Source: Flavobacteriia bacterium (lineage in GTDB: Bacteria; Bacteroidota; Bacteroidia; Flavobacteriales_D; Crocinitomicaceae). From it: a stretch of 35,119 nucleotides of DNA. Below the pieces are notes generated by a model. The model saw nothing but the letters and a program-made list of their open reading frames with translations. It did not search any database and was not told the origin of the DNA. The position numbers and the translations under genes were made by a program. Below, piece after piece: positions 1-8,600 of this stretch. Positions within the stretch are counted from its first letter, which is position 1. Every line of letters starts with the position of its first letter. The stretch lies in the NCBI GenBank assembly GCA_947455255.1, contig CANGOA010000012.1, forward strand, positions 1 through 35,119, read 5' to 3'.

Positions 1-1
1 A

Positions 2-406
2 CCAAGCGGAAACTTAATTGTACCTGTAATTAAAAATGCAGATCGATTAAATTTAACGGGGTTAACGAAAGCTGTGAATCAATTAGCACGTAATGCACGT
101 GACAACAAATTGAAACCAGAGGATATCCAAGGAGGAACTTATACAGTTACAAACGTAGGTTCATTTGGAAATGTGATGGGAACACCAATCATCAATCAAC
201 CACAAGTTGCTATTTTAGCATTAGGTGCTGTTCGTAAAATGCCTGCGGTAATCGAAACTCCTGAAGGAGACTTTATCGGTATCCGTCATAAAATGTTCTT
301 ATCTCACTCTTACGACCATCGTGTTGTGGATGGTTCATTGGGAGGACAATTTGTAAGACGTGTTGCTGACTATTTAGAAAGTTTCGATATCAATCGTGAG
401 ATTTAA
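2..406 (+). CDS. 2-oxo-acid dehydrogenase E2 (dihydrolipoamide acyltransferase), C-terminal part
   Basis: Open from the left edge in frame 2, so only the last ~134 residues are present and the true start lies outside the window. The fragment is the end of the E2 catalytic domain. It contains the block GTYTVTNVGSFG and the hallmark catalytic motif HRVVDG (His and Asp of HxxxDG), followed by SLGGQFV. E2 transfers an acyl group from lipoamide to CoA in the pyruvate, 2-oxoglutarate or branched-chain complexes. The lipoyl and E1/E3-binding domains that would tell these apart are missing, so the substrate is left open. The GTG at 74 is internal, because family-like sequence (NLIVPVIKNAD) continues upstream of it. 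A clear terminator follows. Family certain; substrate unknown. Confidence 0.93.
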   Translation, partial: PSGNLIVPVIKNADRLNLTGLTKAVNQLARNARDNKLKPEDIQGGTYTVTNVGSFGNVMGTPIINQPQVAILALGAVRKMPAVIETPEGDFIGIRHKMFLSHSYDHRVVDGSLGGQFVRRVADYLESFDINREI

Positions 407-439
407 CAGTCTGTACTAAAAAAATAATAATGTAAAATT

Positions 440-467
440 AAAGCTCGAATTTCGGGCTTTTTTTTTT
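440..467 (+). terminator. Rho-independent terminator after the E2 gene
   Basis: A 9-bp stem (aaagctcga paired with tcgggcttt, one G-U pair) with a 3-nt loop runs straight into a run of T. It lies 34 nt after the E2 stop and separates this gene from the secreted protein downstream. Confidence 0.85.
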
Positions 468-597
468 GATTTTACTAATAATAAAAAAATATACTCTATA
501 TTTACTACTTTGTAGGTGAAGAGTTTAGGTATTACTAAAGATTAACACTAAATTCGAAGTTACAAATAATTTAAAATCAATTCAATAGAATTTATTT

Positions 598-2268
598 ATG
601 AAGTTTTGTTTGTTTTTTATCTGCACTTTGTTTTCGTCAGTTCTTTTCGGGCAATTTGATGAGGCAGATATTAAAGTTTTAATAAAAACTGCAACTGCTG
701 AAGAACTCGTTTATTTTTGGAATGGAGCAATAGAAGAAACTGAATATCATGCTGCAGACATGATCAGTGATGTATTATTAAAGAAAAACCCAAATAATAA
801 AAACTTTATTTATAGAAAAGGTGTTTCCGTCTTTTATTACAAAAAAGATGCTAAGACAGCATTAGGATACTTAAAAAAAGTTGTTTCCAATGTTTCTGCT
901 AAATACAATCCTGAGTCAGGAATGGAAACTAAAGTACCCTTTGAAGCTTACTACTATTATGCTTATTGCTTAGAAAACAATGGAGAGTATTCAGAAGCTG
1001 AAAAATTTTACCGAAAATTTCTAGAAACTCAGATTGGAAAAACAACCCGTTTAACAAAAAGCGCTAGTTTAAAAGTTGCAAATACAGCAATAGCCGCAAA
1101 ATATAGAGCTACTCCTAAAAATGTTGACATTCGCTTAATAGGAGACTCAGTTAATACAATTTACCCTGAATATGCCCCAATAATTTCACCTGATGGTACT
1201 ACAATCTATTTTACTTCTCGTCAACCATGGCTTGAGGATACATTAAAAGAATATGTTGAAGACTTTACAAATCTATCTCCAGAGGATATATATGTGAGTT
1301 ATAAAAAAAATGATACAGCATGGACAAGACCAAAAAAAATGAATTTTTGCAAGTTAGAGTTAAACGAAGCAACAGTTTCTATCACACCAGATGAACGAAT
1401 GCTTTATGTTTATAGAGATACTAAACAAAATGGTGATTTATTTCAAATTGATTTATTAGCAACTTCAAGAAATACAGATTCATTAACACTTATAAACATT
1501 CCAGAAATCAACAGTAAATCTTGGGAGAGTCATATCTATTTCAATGAAGATAATAATTTCGCGATTTTTTCATCCGATCGACCTGGTGGATATGGTGGTA
1601 GAGATTTATATCGAATTGTAAAACTACCTGATGGAAGCTGGAGTAAACCATCAAATATGGGCCCCACCATAAATACTCAATTTGATGAAGACGCTCCTTT
1701 TTTATCTATTGACAATAAGAATTTATACTTTTCAAGTAATTGTGATAAAAGTATGGGTGGATTTGATATTTATACATGTGTCAAAATTGATGATAATGTT
1801 TGGAGTACACCTGTAAATTTAGGCTTCCCAATCAATTCAGAAAGAGATGATATTTATTATTCCACAACTGCTGATGGATTAAAAGCATATTTTTCATCTA
1901 ACCGTTTAAACGGAAAAGGTCAAGTTGACATCTATGAAATTAATTATGTACCTGTAGATATTAAAAATAACTTCTTATTGACTGGTCATATTCAACGTAC
2001 AGATAAAAAACAACTAAACAAACTAACCGATGTTGAGGTTTCATGTCAAAATTGTGATTCAAACAAGAAAAAAATTCTTAGACCACGATTAAGAGATGGA
2101 TACTTCATAACAGCTTTGGAGCCTTGTAGAGATTATACAGTTGAAGTATTAGGCCCGAACAGAGAAGTATTATATACAGAAAACTTCAGTACATCTTGTG
2201 AGTTAAACGTTGAGAAAATCGAACGTGAACTTACTATAAATGAACCTTCACTAAATATAAAAAGGTAA
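598..2268 (+). CDS. Secreted TPR + PD40 beta-propeller protein without OmpA domain
   Basis: 556 residues. A signal peptide (MKFCLFFICTLFSSVLFGQ) is followed by a TPR-like helical region (about 50-165, with the segment YYYAYCLENNGEYSEAEKFY). Next comes a PD40/WD40-like propeller (about 185-450) with repeated blades such as APIISPDGTTIYFTS, FAIFSSDRPGGYGGRDLY and KNLYFSSNCDKSMGGFDIY. A carboxypeptidase-regulatory-like beta domain containing CQNC follows (about 458-545). Known relatives, including the T9SS protein PorE, have the order TPR-PD40-CRD-OmpA and bind peptidoglycan through OmpA. Here the protein stops after the CRD and I see no OmpA remnant downstream. The stop codon sits in a weak AT-rich hairpin (2258-2280). 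A periplasmic or envelope role is inferred; it should not be called PorE on this evidence. Confidence 0.8.
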   Translation: MKFCLFFICTLFSSVLFGQFDEADIKVLIKTATAEELVYFWNGAIEETEYHAADMISDVLLKKNPNNKNFIYRKGVSVFYYKKDAKTALGYLKKVVSNVSAKYNPESGMETKVPFEAYYYYAYCLENNGEYSEAEKFYRKFLETQIGKTTRLTKSASLKVANTAIAAKYRATPKNVDIRLIGDSVNTIYPEYAPIISPDGTTIYFTSRQPWLEDTLKEYVEDFTNLSPEDIYVSYKKNDTAWTRPKKMNFCKLELNEATVSITPDERMLYVYRDTKQNGDLFQIDLLATSRNTDSLTLINIPEINSKSWESHIYFNEDNNFAIFSSDRPGGYGGRDLYRIVKLPDGSWSKPSNMGPTINTQFDEDAPFLSIDNKNLYFSSNCDKSMGGFDIYTCVKIDDNVWSTPVNLGFPINSERDDIYYSTTADGLKAYFSSNRLNGKGQVDIYEINYVPVDIKNNFLLTGHIQRTDKKQLNKLTDVEVSCQNCDSNKKKILRPRLRDGYFITALEPCRDYTVEVLGPNREVLYTENFSTSCELNVEKIERELTINEPSLNIKR

Positions 2269-2298
2269 TCTATCTTTTTATCCCCATCTCCACAATAC

Positions 2299-3150
2299 AT
2301 GAAATTAATTCTTACCAAGCCTTTAGCTATCTTTGATTTGGAAGCTACAGGATTAAACATTTCCAAAGAACGAATTGTAGAAATTGCTATTTTAAAAATA
2401 AATCCAAACGGTAGTGAGGAACGTTTTAAATCATTAGTAAATCCAGAAATAGTAATTCCAGAAGACGTAATTAAGATCCATGGAATTACGAATGAAGATG
2501 TAAGCAAAGCTCCATCTTTTAAAGAATTATCTGTAAAAATTATCGAATTTATTGGTGACGCAGATTTAGCGGGATATAATTCAAATAAATTTGACATCCC
2601 ATTATTAGCAGAAGAGTTAATTCGTGTAGGAAGTAATTTTGATTTATCCACACGTCATTTTGTTGATGTTCAGAATATTTTCCATAAAATGGAGCAACGG
2701 ACTTTAAGTGCAGCCTATCAATTTTATTGTCAAAAGGAATTGATAGACGCACACGACGCTATGAACGACACAAATGCAACTTGGGATGTTCTAAAATCTC
2801 AATTAGAGAAATACGAATCTTTAAAAACAGACGTTCCTTCATTAGCTGAATTCTCTCGTGCTGGAAATTTAAAAACACTTGACTTTGCAGGAAGACTTGT
2901 AATCAATGAAAACAACGAAGGTGTTTACAATTTTGGCAAGCATAAAGGAAAAACAGTTAAAGAAGTGCATGAAACAGAACCAGGTTATTACAGTTGGTTC
3001 ATTTCTCCAAATACAGATTTTCCATTGTACACGAAACAAAAACTTCGTGAGGAAATGGAAAAAATCAAAAATGGCCACAAAGTAGAAAAGGAAAGTTCAT
3101 TGGATTTGAATAGTCAATTAGAAGCATTAAAATCAAAATTTAATAAATAA
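2299..3150 (+). CDS. DnaQ-like DEDDh 3'-5' exonuclease with C-terminal FGKHKGK domain
   Basis: 283 residues, cytosolic. The exonuclease fold covers about residues 7-170. Visible catalytic elements are Exo I (FDLEATG, D13 and E15), HGIT at 61-64, Exo II (AGYNSNKFD, D99) and Exo III (AHDAMND, H152 and D157), so all DEDDh residues are in place. Residues about 208-260 form a small domain beginning YNFGKHKGKTV, of the type found after the nuclease domain in ExoX-like proteins. It resembles the epsilon proofreading subunit but is probably a stand-alone repair or processing nuclease. Its stop codon directly touches the ATG of the next gene, so the two are almost certainly co-transcribed and translationally coupled. 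Confidence 0.88.
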   Translation: MKLILTKPLAIFDLEATGLNISKERIVEIAILKINPNGSEERFKSLVNPEIVIPEDVIKIHGITNEDVSKAPSFKELSVKIIEFIGDADLAGYNSNKFDIPLLAEELIRVGSNFDLSTRHFVDVQNIFHKMEQRTLSAAYQFYCQKELIDAHDAMNDTNATWDVLKSQLEKYESLKTDVPSLAEFSRAGNLKTLDFAGRLVINENNEGVYNFGKHKGKTVKEVHETEPGYYSWFISPNTDFPLYTKQKLREEMEKIKNGHKVEKESSLDLNSQLEALKSKFNK

Positions 3151-3762
3151 ATGAAAATCATTTGTATCGGTCGTAATTATGCAGACCATGCGAAAGAAAT
3201 GAAAGCTCCTACTCCAGAGTTTCCATTATTTTTCTTAAAACCAGATTCAGCTATTTTACCAAAGCGAACTCCTTTTTATTATCCGAAATTCACAAAAGAT
3301 TTGCATTATGAATGTGAAGTAATAGTACGAATCAATAAATTAGGAAAGAATATTTCTAAGAAATTCGCACATACCTATTACGATGAAATTGGCTTGGGGA
3401 TTGATTTTACTGCGAGGGATTTACAAGAAGAATGTAAAGCAAAAGGATTACCTTGGGAACGAGCAAAAGCGTTTGATGGTTCTGCAGTTCTTTGTGAAAA
3501 CTTTATTTCTAAATCAGAACTTAAACTAGATGCAATTTCTTTTCACTTAACAAAAAACGGACAACTTGTCCAACAAGGAAATACAAGTGATTTTATTTTT
3601 AGTATTGACACTATAATATCCTATGTGTCACAATTTATGACGTTAAAAATTGGTGATATTATATTCACAGGCACACCTGCTGGTGTGGGACCTGTAAAGA
3701 TTGGAGATAGATTGCAAGGGTATATTGGGGAGAAGGAGATGTATACGTTACAAATTAAGTAA
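3151..3762 (+). CDS. Fumarylacetoacetate hydrolase (FAH) family protein
   Basis: 203 residues, which is the short single-domain FAH/FAHD1 type. The N-terminus MKIICIGRNYADHAKEM is typical. Metal ligands are recognisable in HYECE (E54, E56) and GIDFTARD (D85). The KAFDGSA segment and the late motif FTGTPAGVGPVKIGD are also family signatures. Known members are Mg-dependent acylpyruvases, oxaloacetate decarboxylases or hydratases of 2-oxo acids; which of these applies cannot be told from sequence. The start ATG directly follows the stop of the exonuclease gene with no spacer. This pairing has no obvious metabolic logic and may only reflect shared transcription. Confidence 0.88.
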   Translation: MKIICIGRNYADHAKEMKAPTPEFPLFFLKPDSAILPKRTPFYYPKFTKDLHYECEVIVRINKLGKNISKKFAHTYYDEIGLGIDFTARDLQEECKAKGLPWERAKAFDGSAVLCENFISKSELKLDAISFHLTKNGQLVQQGNTSDFIFSIDTIISYVSQFMTLKIGDIIFTGTPAGVGPVKIGDRLQGYIGEKEMYTLQIK

Positions 3763-3780
3763 ATCATGGGCTGTGCACAT

Positions 3781-3808
3781 GTGGGGGATATATCGCCCCT
3801 TCAGGGCT
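3781..3808. repeat. GC-rich REP-like hairpin (single copy)
   Basis: In an AT-rich spacer there is a GC-rich patch with two nested inverted repeats: gggg paired with cccc around atatatcg, and gccc-cttca-gggc. There is no T run directly after it, so it is not a canonical terminator. Only one copy occurs in the window; it may be a dispersed REP-type element. Confidence 0.35.
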
Positions 3809-3878
3809 AAGATTTTGAATGATTTAAAACTAGGATGTTTTTTTTAAAATAATTTCTTTTTATTTAAAAAATAATATT

Positions 3879-3886
3879 TATATTTG
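3879..3886 (+). promoter_or_regulatory. TAnnTTTG (-7) box of the tRNA-His promoter
   Basis: TATATTTG matches the Bacteroidota sigma-A -7 consensus TAnnTTTG exactly and lies 13 nt before the mature tRNA 5' end. I do not see a convincing TTG at -33. Confidence 0.6.
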
Positions 3887-3899
3887 CACACCAAAACAC

Positions 3900-3974
3900 G
3901 GAGGATGTAGCTCAGTTGGTTAGAGCGTCGGTTTGTGGTGCCGAAGGTCGTGGGTTCGAGACCCATCTTCCTCC
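3900..3974 (+). tRNA. tRNA-His (anticodon GTG)
   Basis: A cloverleaf folds by eye. It has an extra G(-1) at 3900 opposite C73 at 3974, as expected for tRNA-His. The D-arm is GCTC/GAGC, the anticodon stem is TCGGT/GCCGA with loop TTGTGGT (anticodon GTG), and the T-arm is GTGGG/CCCAT with loop TTCGAGA. The 7-bp acceptor GAGGATG pairs with CTTCCTC with one T-T mismatch at the sixth pair. CCA is not encoded. It is a monocistronic unit with its own promoter box and terminator. Confidence 0.93.
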
Positions 3975-3982
3975 CTTAATTT

Positions 3983-4011
3983 AAAGTCGTCTTTTTGAGA
4001 CGACTTTTTTT
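3983..4011 (+). terminator. Rho-independent terminator after tRNA-His
   Basis: A perfect 10-bp stem (aaagtcgtct with agacgacttt), a 5-nt loop ttttg, then a T run. It starts 9 nt after the tRNA and ends 16 nt before prfC. Confidence 0.9.
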
Positions 4012-4026
4012 ATTAACACTCATTTT

Positions 4027-5625
4027 ATGAAATTTAAAGAATCCATCGACAAACGCAGAACATTTGGGATAATTTCTCACCCAGATGCAGGAAAAACAAC
4101 TTTAACAGAAAAATTATTATTGTTTGGAGGGGCAATTCAAACTGCAGGAGCGGTAAAAAACAATAAAATAAAAAAGACAGCTACTTCTGATTTCATGGAG
4201 ATAGAAAAGCAAAGAGGAATTTCTGTTGCTACTTCCGTAATGGCCTTTGAATACAAAGGAAAGCAGGTAAATATCTTAGATACACCTGGACATAAAGATT
4301 TTGCTGAAGACACGTACAGAACTCTAACTGCTGTAGATAGTGTGATTTTGGTGATTGACTGTGCCAATGGTGTGGAGCAACAAACTGAAAAACTAATGGA
4401 AGTTTGTCGAATGAGAAATACACCAGTTATTGTTTTTATTAATAAAATGGACAGAGAAGGTCAGGATCCTTTTACATTATTAGATGAAATTGAATCCAAA
4501 CTAGACATTAAAGTTTGTCCCTTAGCTTGGCCTATTGGAATGGGAGATCGTTTCAAAGGTGTTTATAATATTTATGAAAAAAATGTTAATTTATTTCAGG
4601 CTAGCAAAACGAAAATTGCAAAAGAAGTAGTTTCAATTAGTGATGTTAACAGTTCTGAGATTGACGAATTGGTTGGAGATGCATTTGCAAAAGAATTACG
4701 TGACGACTTAGAAATGATTGCAGGGGTTTATAATCCTTTTGATAGAGAAACCTATTTATCTGGAGAATATGCACCTGTGTTTTTTGGTTCTGCAGTTAAC
4801 AATTTTGGTGTACAAGAATTATTGGATGCATTTATTGAGATATCCCCTACCCCTAGATCTCGAGAAACAGATATTAAAACAGTAGATCCTTACGATGATA
4901 AATTCTCAGGATTTGTATTTAAGATTCATGCAAACTTAGATCCAAAACATAGAGATCGTATTGCTTTTTTACGCATTGTTTCTGGTAAATTTGAACGAAA
5001 TACATTTTACAACCATGTTCGTTTAGGTAAGAAATTTAAATTCCCAAATCCAACTTCGTTTATGGCGCAAGACAAGAGTGTGATAGACGAAGCATTTCCT
5101 GGGGATGTAATTGGTTTATATGATACTGGAAACTTCAAAATTGGGGACACACTAAATGAGGGTGAAAAATTTATGTTTAAAGGAATTCCAAGTTTCTCCC
5201 CTGAACTATTCCAAGAATTAGAAAACCTAGACCCATTAAAATCGAAACAATTAGAAAAAGGAATAAGTCAGTTGACCGATGAAGGTGTTGCTCAATTATT
5301 CATTCAACAACCTGGTAATCGTAAAATAATTGGAACGGTTGGACAATTACAATTTGAAGTTATTGCTCACCGTCTTTTACATGAGTATGGAGCATCTTGT
5401 CGTTTCACACCTAGAAATTACGTAAAAGCTTGTTGGATAACAACTGATAATGACGCGGAATTAAAACGTTTTATCTCAACAAAATCAGGAAATATAGCAA
5501 AAGATAAGGATGACAATTATGTTTTTTTAGCAGAAACACCCTTCTTATTACAAATGGCAGAAAAAGATTATCCAGATTTGACATTTCATACAACCTCTGA
5601 GTTTAAATTGACTGAAAATTTGTAA
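4027..5625 (+). CDS. prfC: Peptide chain release factor 3
   Basis: 532 residues, close to the ~530 usual for RF3. The protein is a translational GTPase that removes RF1/RF2 from the ribosome after termination. The G domain shows G1 at HPDAGKTT (K23, T24), the region before G2 with KQRGISV, G3 at DTPGHKDF (85-92) and G4 at NKMD (139-142). RF3-specific sequence follows, such as [19 protein letters not shown] in domain II and VGQLQFEV near 440. EF-G domains IV and V are absent, as expected for RF3. The ATG start puts [20 protein letters not shown] in the family register. It lies just after the tRNA terminator, so it needs its own promoter in a very short gap or depends on read-through. Confidence 0.96.
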   Translation: MKFKESIDKRRTFGIISHPDAGKTTLTEKLLLFGGAIQTAGAVKNNKIKKTATSDFMEIEKQRGISVATSVMAFEYKGKQVNILDTPGHKDFAEDTYRTLTAVDSVILVIDCANGVEQQTEKLMEVCRMRNTPVIVFINKMDREGQDPFTLLDEIESKLDIKVCPLAWPIGMGDRFKGVYNIYEKNVNLFQASKTKIAKEVVSISDVNSSEIDELVGDAFAKELRDDLEMIAGVYNPFDRETYLSGEYAPVFFGSAVNNFGVQELLDAFIEISPTPRSRETDIKTVDPYDDKFSGFVFKIHANLDPKHRDRIAFLRIVSGKFERNTFYNHVRLGKKFKFPNPTSFMAQDKSVIDEAFPGDVIGLYDTGNFKIGDTLNEGEKFMFKGIPSFSPELFQELENLDPLKSKQLEKGISQLTDEGVAQLFIQQPGNRKIIGTVGQLQFEVIAHRLLHEYGASCRFTPRNYVKACWITTDNDAELKRFISTKSGNIAKDKDDNYVFLAETPFLLQMAEKDYPDLTFHTTSEFKLTENL

Positions 5626-5642
5626 AATAAATCGTAAATTTG

Positions 5643-5673
5643 AAGCAACTTTTCCTTAATAAGGAAGTCTTTA
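5643..5673 (+). promoter_or_regulatory. Shared bipartite element, copy 1 (before the 1969-residue protein)
   Basis: AAGCAAC (5643-5649), 17 nt, then GTCTTTA (5667-5673), 24 nt before the ATG. The same pair of boxes with 16-17 nt spacing occurs before all four giant genes. The layout resembles a -35/-10 pair for an ECF-type sigma factor (-35 ending in AAC), but that is inference. The spacer here holds a 15-nt palindrome, TTCCTTAATAAGGAA (5652-5666), absent from the other copies. A TAAATTTG box (5635-5642) lies directly upstream and could be a second, housekeeping promoter. Confidence 0.55.
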
Positions 5674-5697
5674 ATTTGATTCGTATTTTATTATTTT

Positions 5698-8600
5698 ATG
5701 TCAAAAAAAATATTCTTAGTTGTAGTTCTACTTTTAACAACAATTTTTAACTCATTTTCTCAAGGAGACGATTGTGCAACAGCAACACAAATAACCAATT
5801 TAAGTAACAATTGCAGTACTGGAGGGGCATATACAAATGCAACTTCAACTGCAAGTGCATATACTATACCTTCATGTTGGAATAGCTCGAGTACATTAGA
5901 TGTATGGTTTAAATTTGTTGCTGTAGGTAGTGATGTTTTGATCACTGTGAATGGTAGTGGAAAATCTACAGGAGCAACTATGCAACAGCCTGAAATAATC
6001 TTATCTTCAGGCACTTGCGGATCATCAATGAGTGAAATTGCTTGTCAATCTACCAAAACAAGTGGAGATAACTTTGTTACACTATATAGAGGAGCACTTA
6101 TCTTAGGAACTACTTATTACATACGTATTGCTAGTACATCTAGTTATAAAGGAAAATTTGATTTATGTATAAATAACTATACTCCAGTTCCAAATCCAAA
6201 TGACCCTAACGATTGTAATCACGCAACCATTGTATGTAATAAAGATGCATTAAGTGTCGGAACATTTAATGGACCAGGTTCAAATACTACAGAAGCAAAT
6301 CTTGGATGTTTTGCAACTGCAACTGCTGGTGAAAGTAATTCAAATTGGTTAACTTTCACTTGTAAAACTTCTGGAACCCTTGATTTTGATATAAATGGCG
6401 CGAAAACAGATGATGATATTGATTGGATGTTCATGGAAATCCCTGCAAGAAGAGATTGTTCAACCAAAACTGTTTTAAGCTGTAATCTAGCAAGTTGCGA
6501 TATAAATGGTAGTGGTTCACAATCATCTGGCGCTCCTAGAAAAACTGGAATTCGACCAGGTGAAAGCACAGCAAGCTTAAATGATGGATCCACAGCTACA
6601 GCAAACTCTGAATTAGGAGGCTGTACAGGAAAACAAAATGGATATAATGATGAATTAAATATTGTTGCTGGAAAATCGTATGTACTCTTTATTAATAACG
6701 ATGTTGCATCTACTGGTTTTTCTGTAACATGGACTGGAAGTAGTACATTTGTAGGGCCTGAATCAAAAATTACCGTAGACAAAACGTCCATTTGTGTTGG
6801 AGAGAGTGTTTCCGTTAATGGTTCAACTTCGTTAGACTACACCACTTTCAAATGGGATTTACCATCTGTTGCAAGTCCAGCTTCACAAACAGCAATTGGA
6901 CCATTTAATCAAACTTTTAATGCAACTGGAACCTATCCAATTGTATTAACAACATATGATAATAATGGATGTTTAAGTGTAAAAAATCAAAACATTACAG
7001 TCAACGGAATTAACCCTGACTTTACAGCGCCAGCTGTTTGTTCTGGAAATCCTACTATTTTTACAAATACAACTCCTTCTGTTACAAGTTGTGCTTGGAA
7101 TTTTGGGGATGGACAGTCAGGTAACGGAACTACAGTTAACCATACTTATGCAACATCTGGTCAATACAATGCAACATTAACAGTATCTGGAGGAGGATGT
7201 ACAAATGTATTTACAAGATCTGTATCTGTTTTAGGAGCAACTGTTTCAATCACACCAGCTACACCTTCTACATGTCCTGGAACACCAATCACATTGAATG
7301 GAACTGCCACTGTAACAGGTAATGTAAGTGGTCCAAAAAGTTTTTCTACATCCACTGCTGTAAGTGTACCTAAAGGAGGGACTTACGACGCTAGTTTTAA
7401 TACAATTGGAGTACCAGATGCATGGGATGGATCTAGAGGTAGTACTTTACCTTCTATCGATGCAAATTTTGTTGCAATTTCTCCCATTACAGTTTCGGGT
7501 CTTTCAACAAGTAATTGGAAAATAGATAAAATAACTTTAACAATAAATACCTCAAAAGCAAAGTATATTACCGCTTATATAGAAACTCCTTGTGGGGGTA
7601 GGATTAAGTTGATTGCCAGAACAAGCACCCTAACAGGGACTGCAGGCTTTGCTGCTACTACTTTCACACCTACAGCAATTACAGCAATTTCTGGTGCAAG
7701 TCCTATTGGGGTAGGTCCTTTTGCTGCAAGTGGCTTATCCAGTTGGAACACAAACTTATTAGGTTGTTCAAATCCAAATGGTGCTTGGAAACTTGTAGTA
7801 GGAGAATACGATTATAGTGGGACAAGTGGAAATGCATCTATCGCAAGTTGGTCAATTGATTTTACTACAGATGTACCAAACACATTAAAAACTTTAGCTT
7901 GGTCACCTACAACAAATCTTTCTACTATTAACTATACAGGATTGACAACAACGTCAGGAACTGCAGTCGCAACAACCTCAACAGCAGAACAAATCACATT
8001 AACCGCTAAAGATGATGCGGGCTGTATTTCTACAAAATCAGTTACAGTTTCTGTTTCGGGTCCACCAGCTCCAACATGTGCTAATACTTCCGTTTGCAGT
8101 GGTGCAACTGCAACACTAACTGCAACTGGTAATACTGGAGCTACATACAAATGGTATTCAGCATCTACTGGAGGTACAGTTTTAGCTTCAACAGCAAGTT
8201 TTACTACACCTGCTATTACTGCAGCTACTTCGTATTGGGTAACTCAAACATCGGGAGGGTGTGAAAGTGTAAGAACACAAGTTGATATAACGATTAAAGC
8301 TGTAGAATCGCCATCTATCACGTGTGGAACATCTACAACTAGTTCTGTTGATTTTAATTGGTCTCCAGTAACAGGAGCGATAAGTTATACCGTTTCTTAT
8401 AATCCTCCAGGGAGTGGAATAATAACTTCATCTCAAGCAGGTACAAGTAAAACAGTTTCGGGATTAACTTCAGGTCAAACAATTGCATTAACTGTTACAC
8501 CAGTAGGTAGCAGTTGTTATTCGCCTGCAACTTTTTCATGCACTGCAAACAATTGTCCATCTCCTACGATTACAACCCAACCATCAAATTCAACAAAATG

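Noticed and set aside
506-512. TACTTTG as a promoter box for the PD40 protein gene
   Set aside because: It is one base short of TAnnTTTG and has no convincing TTG element upstream, so it is too weak to list.
1364-1372. GAAGCAAC inside the PD40 protein gene
   Set aside because: It lies within a coding region and no GTTT-type box follows at 16-17 nt, so it looks like a chance copy of the left box.
2258-2280. AT-rich hairpin at the stop of the PD40 protein gene
   Set aside because: The stem is almost all A-T and overlaps the stop codon; too weak to call a terminator.
2133-2651. Antisense frame of 172 codons across the PD40 protein end and exonuclease start
   Set aside because: It overlaps two well-supported genes on the other strand and has no recognisable domain.
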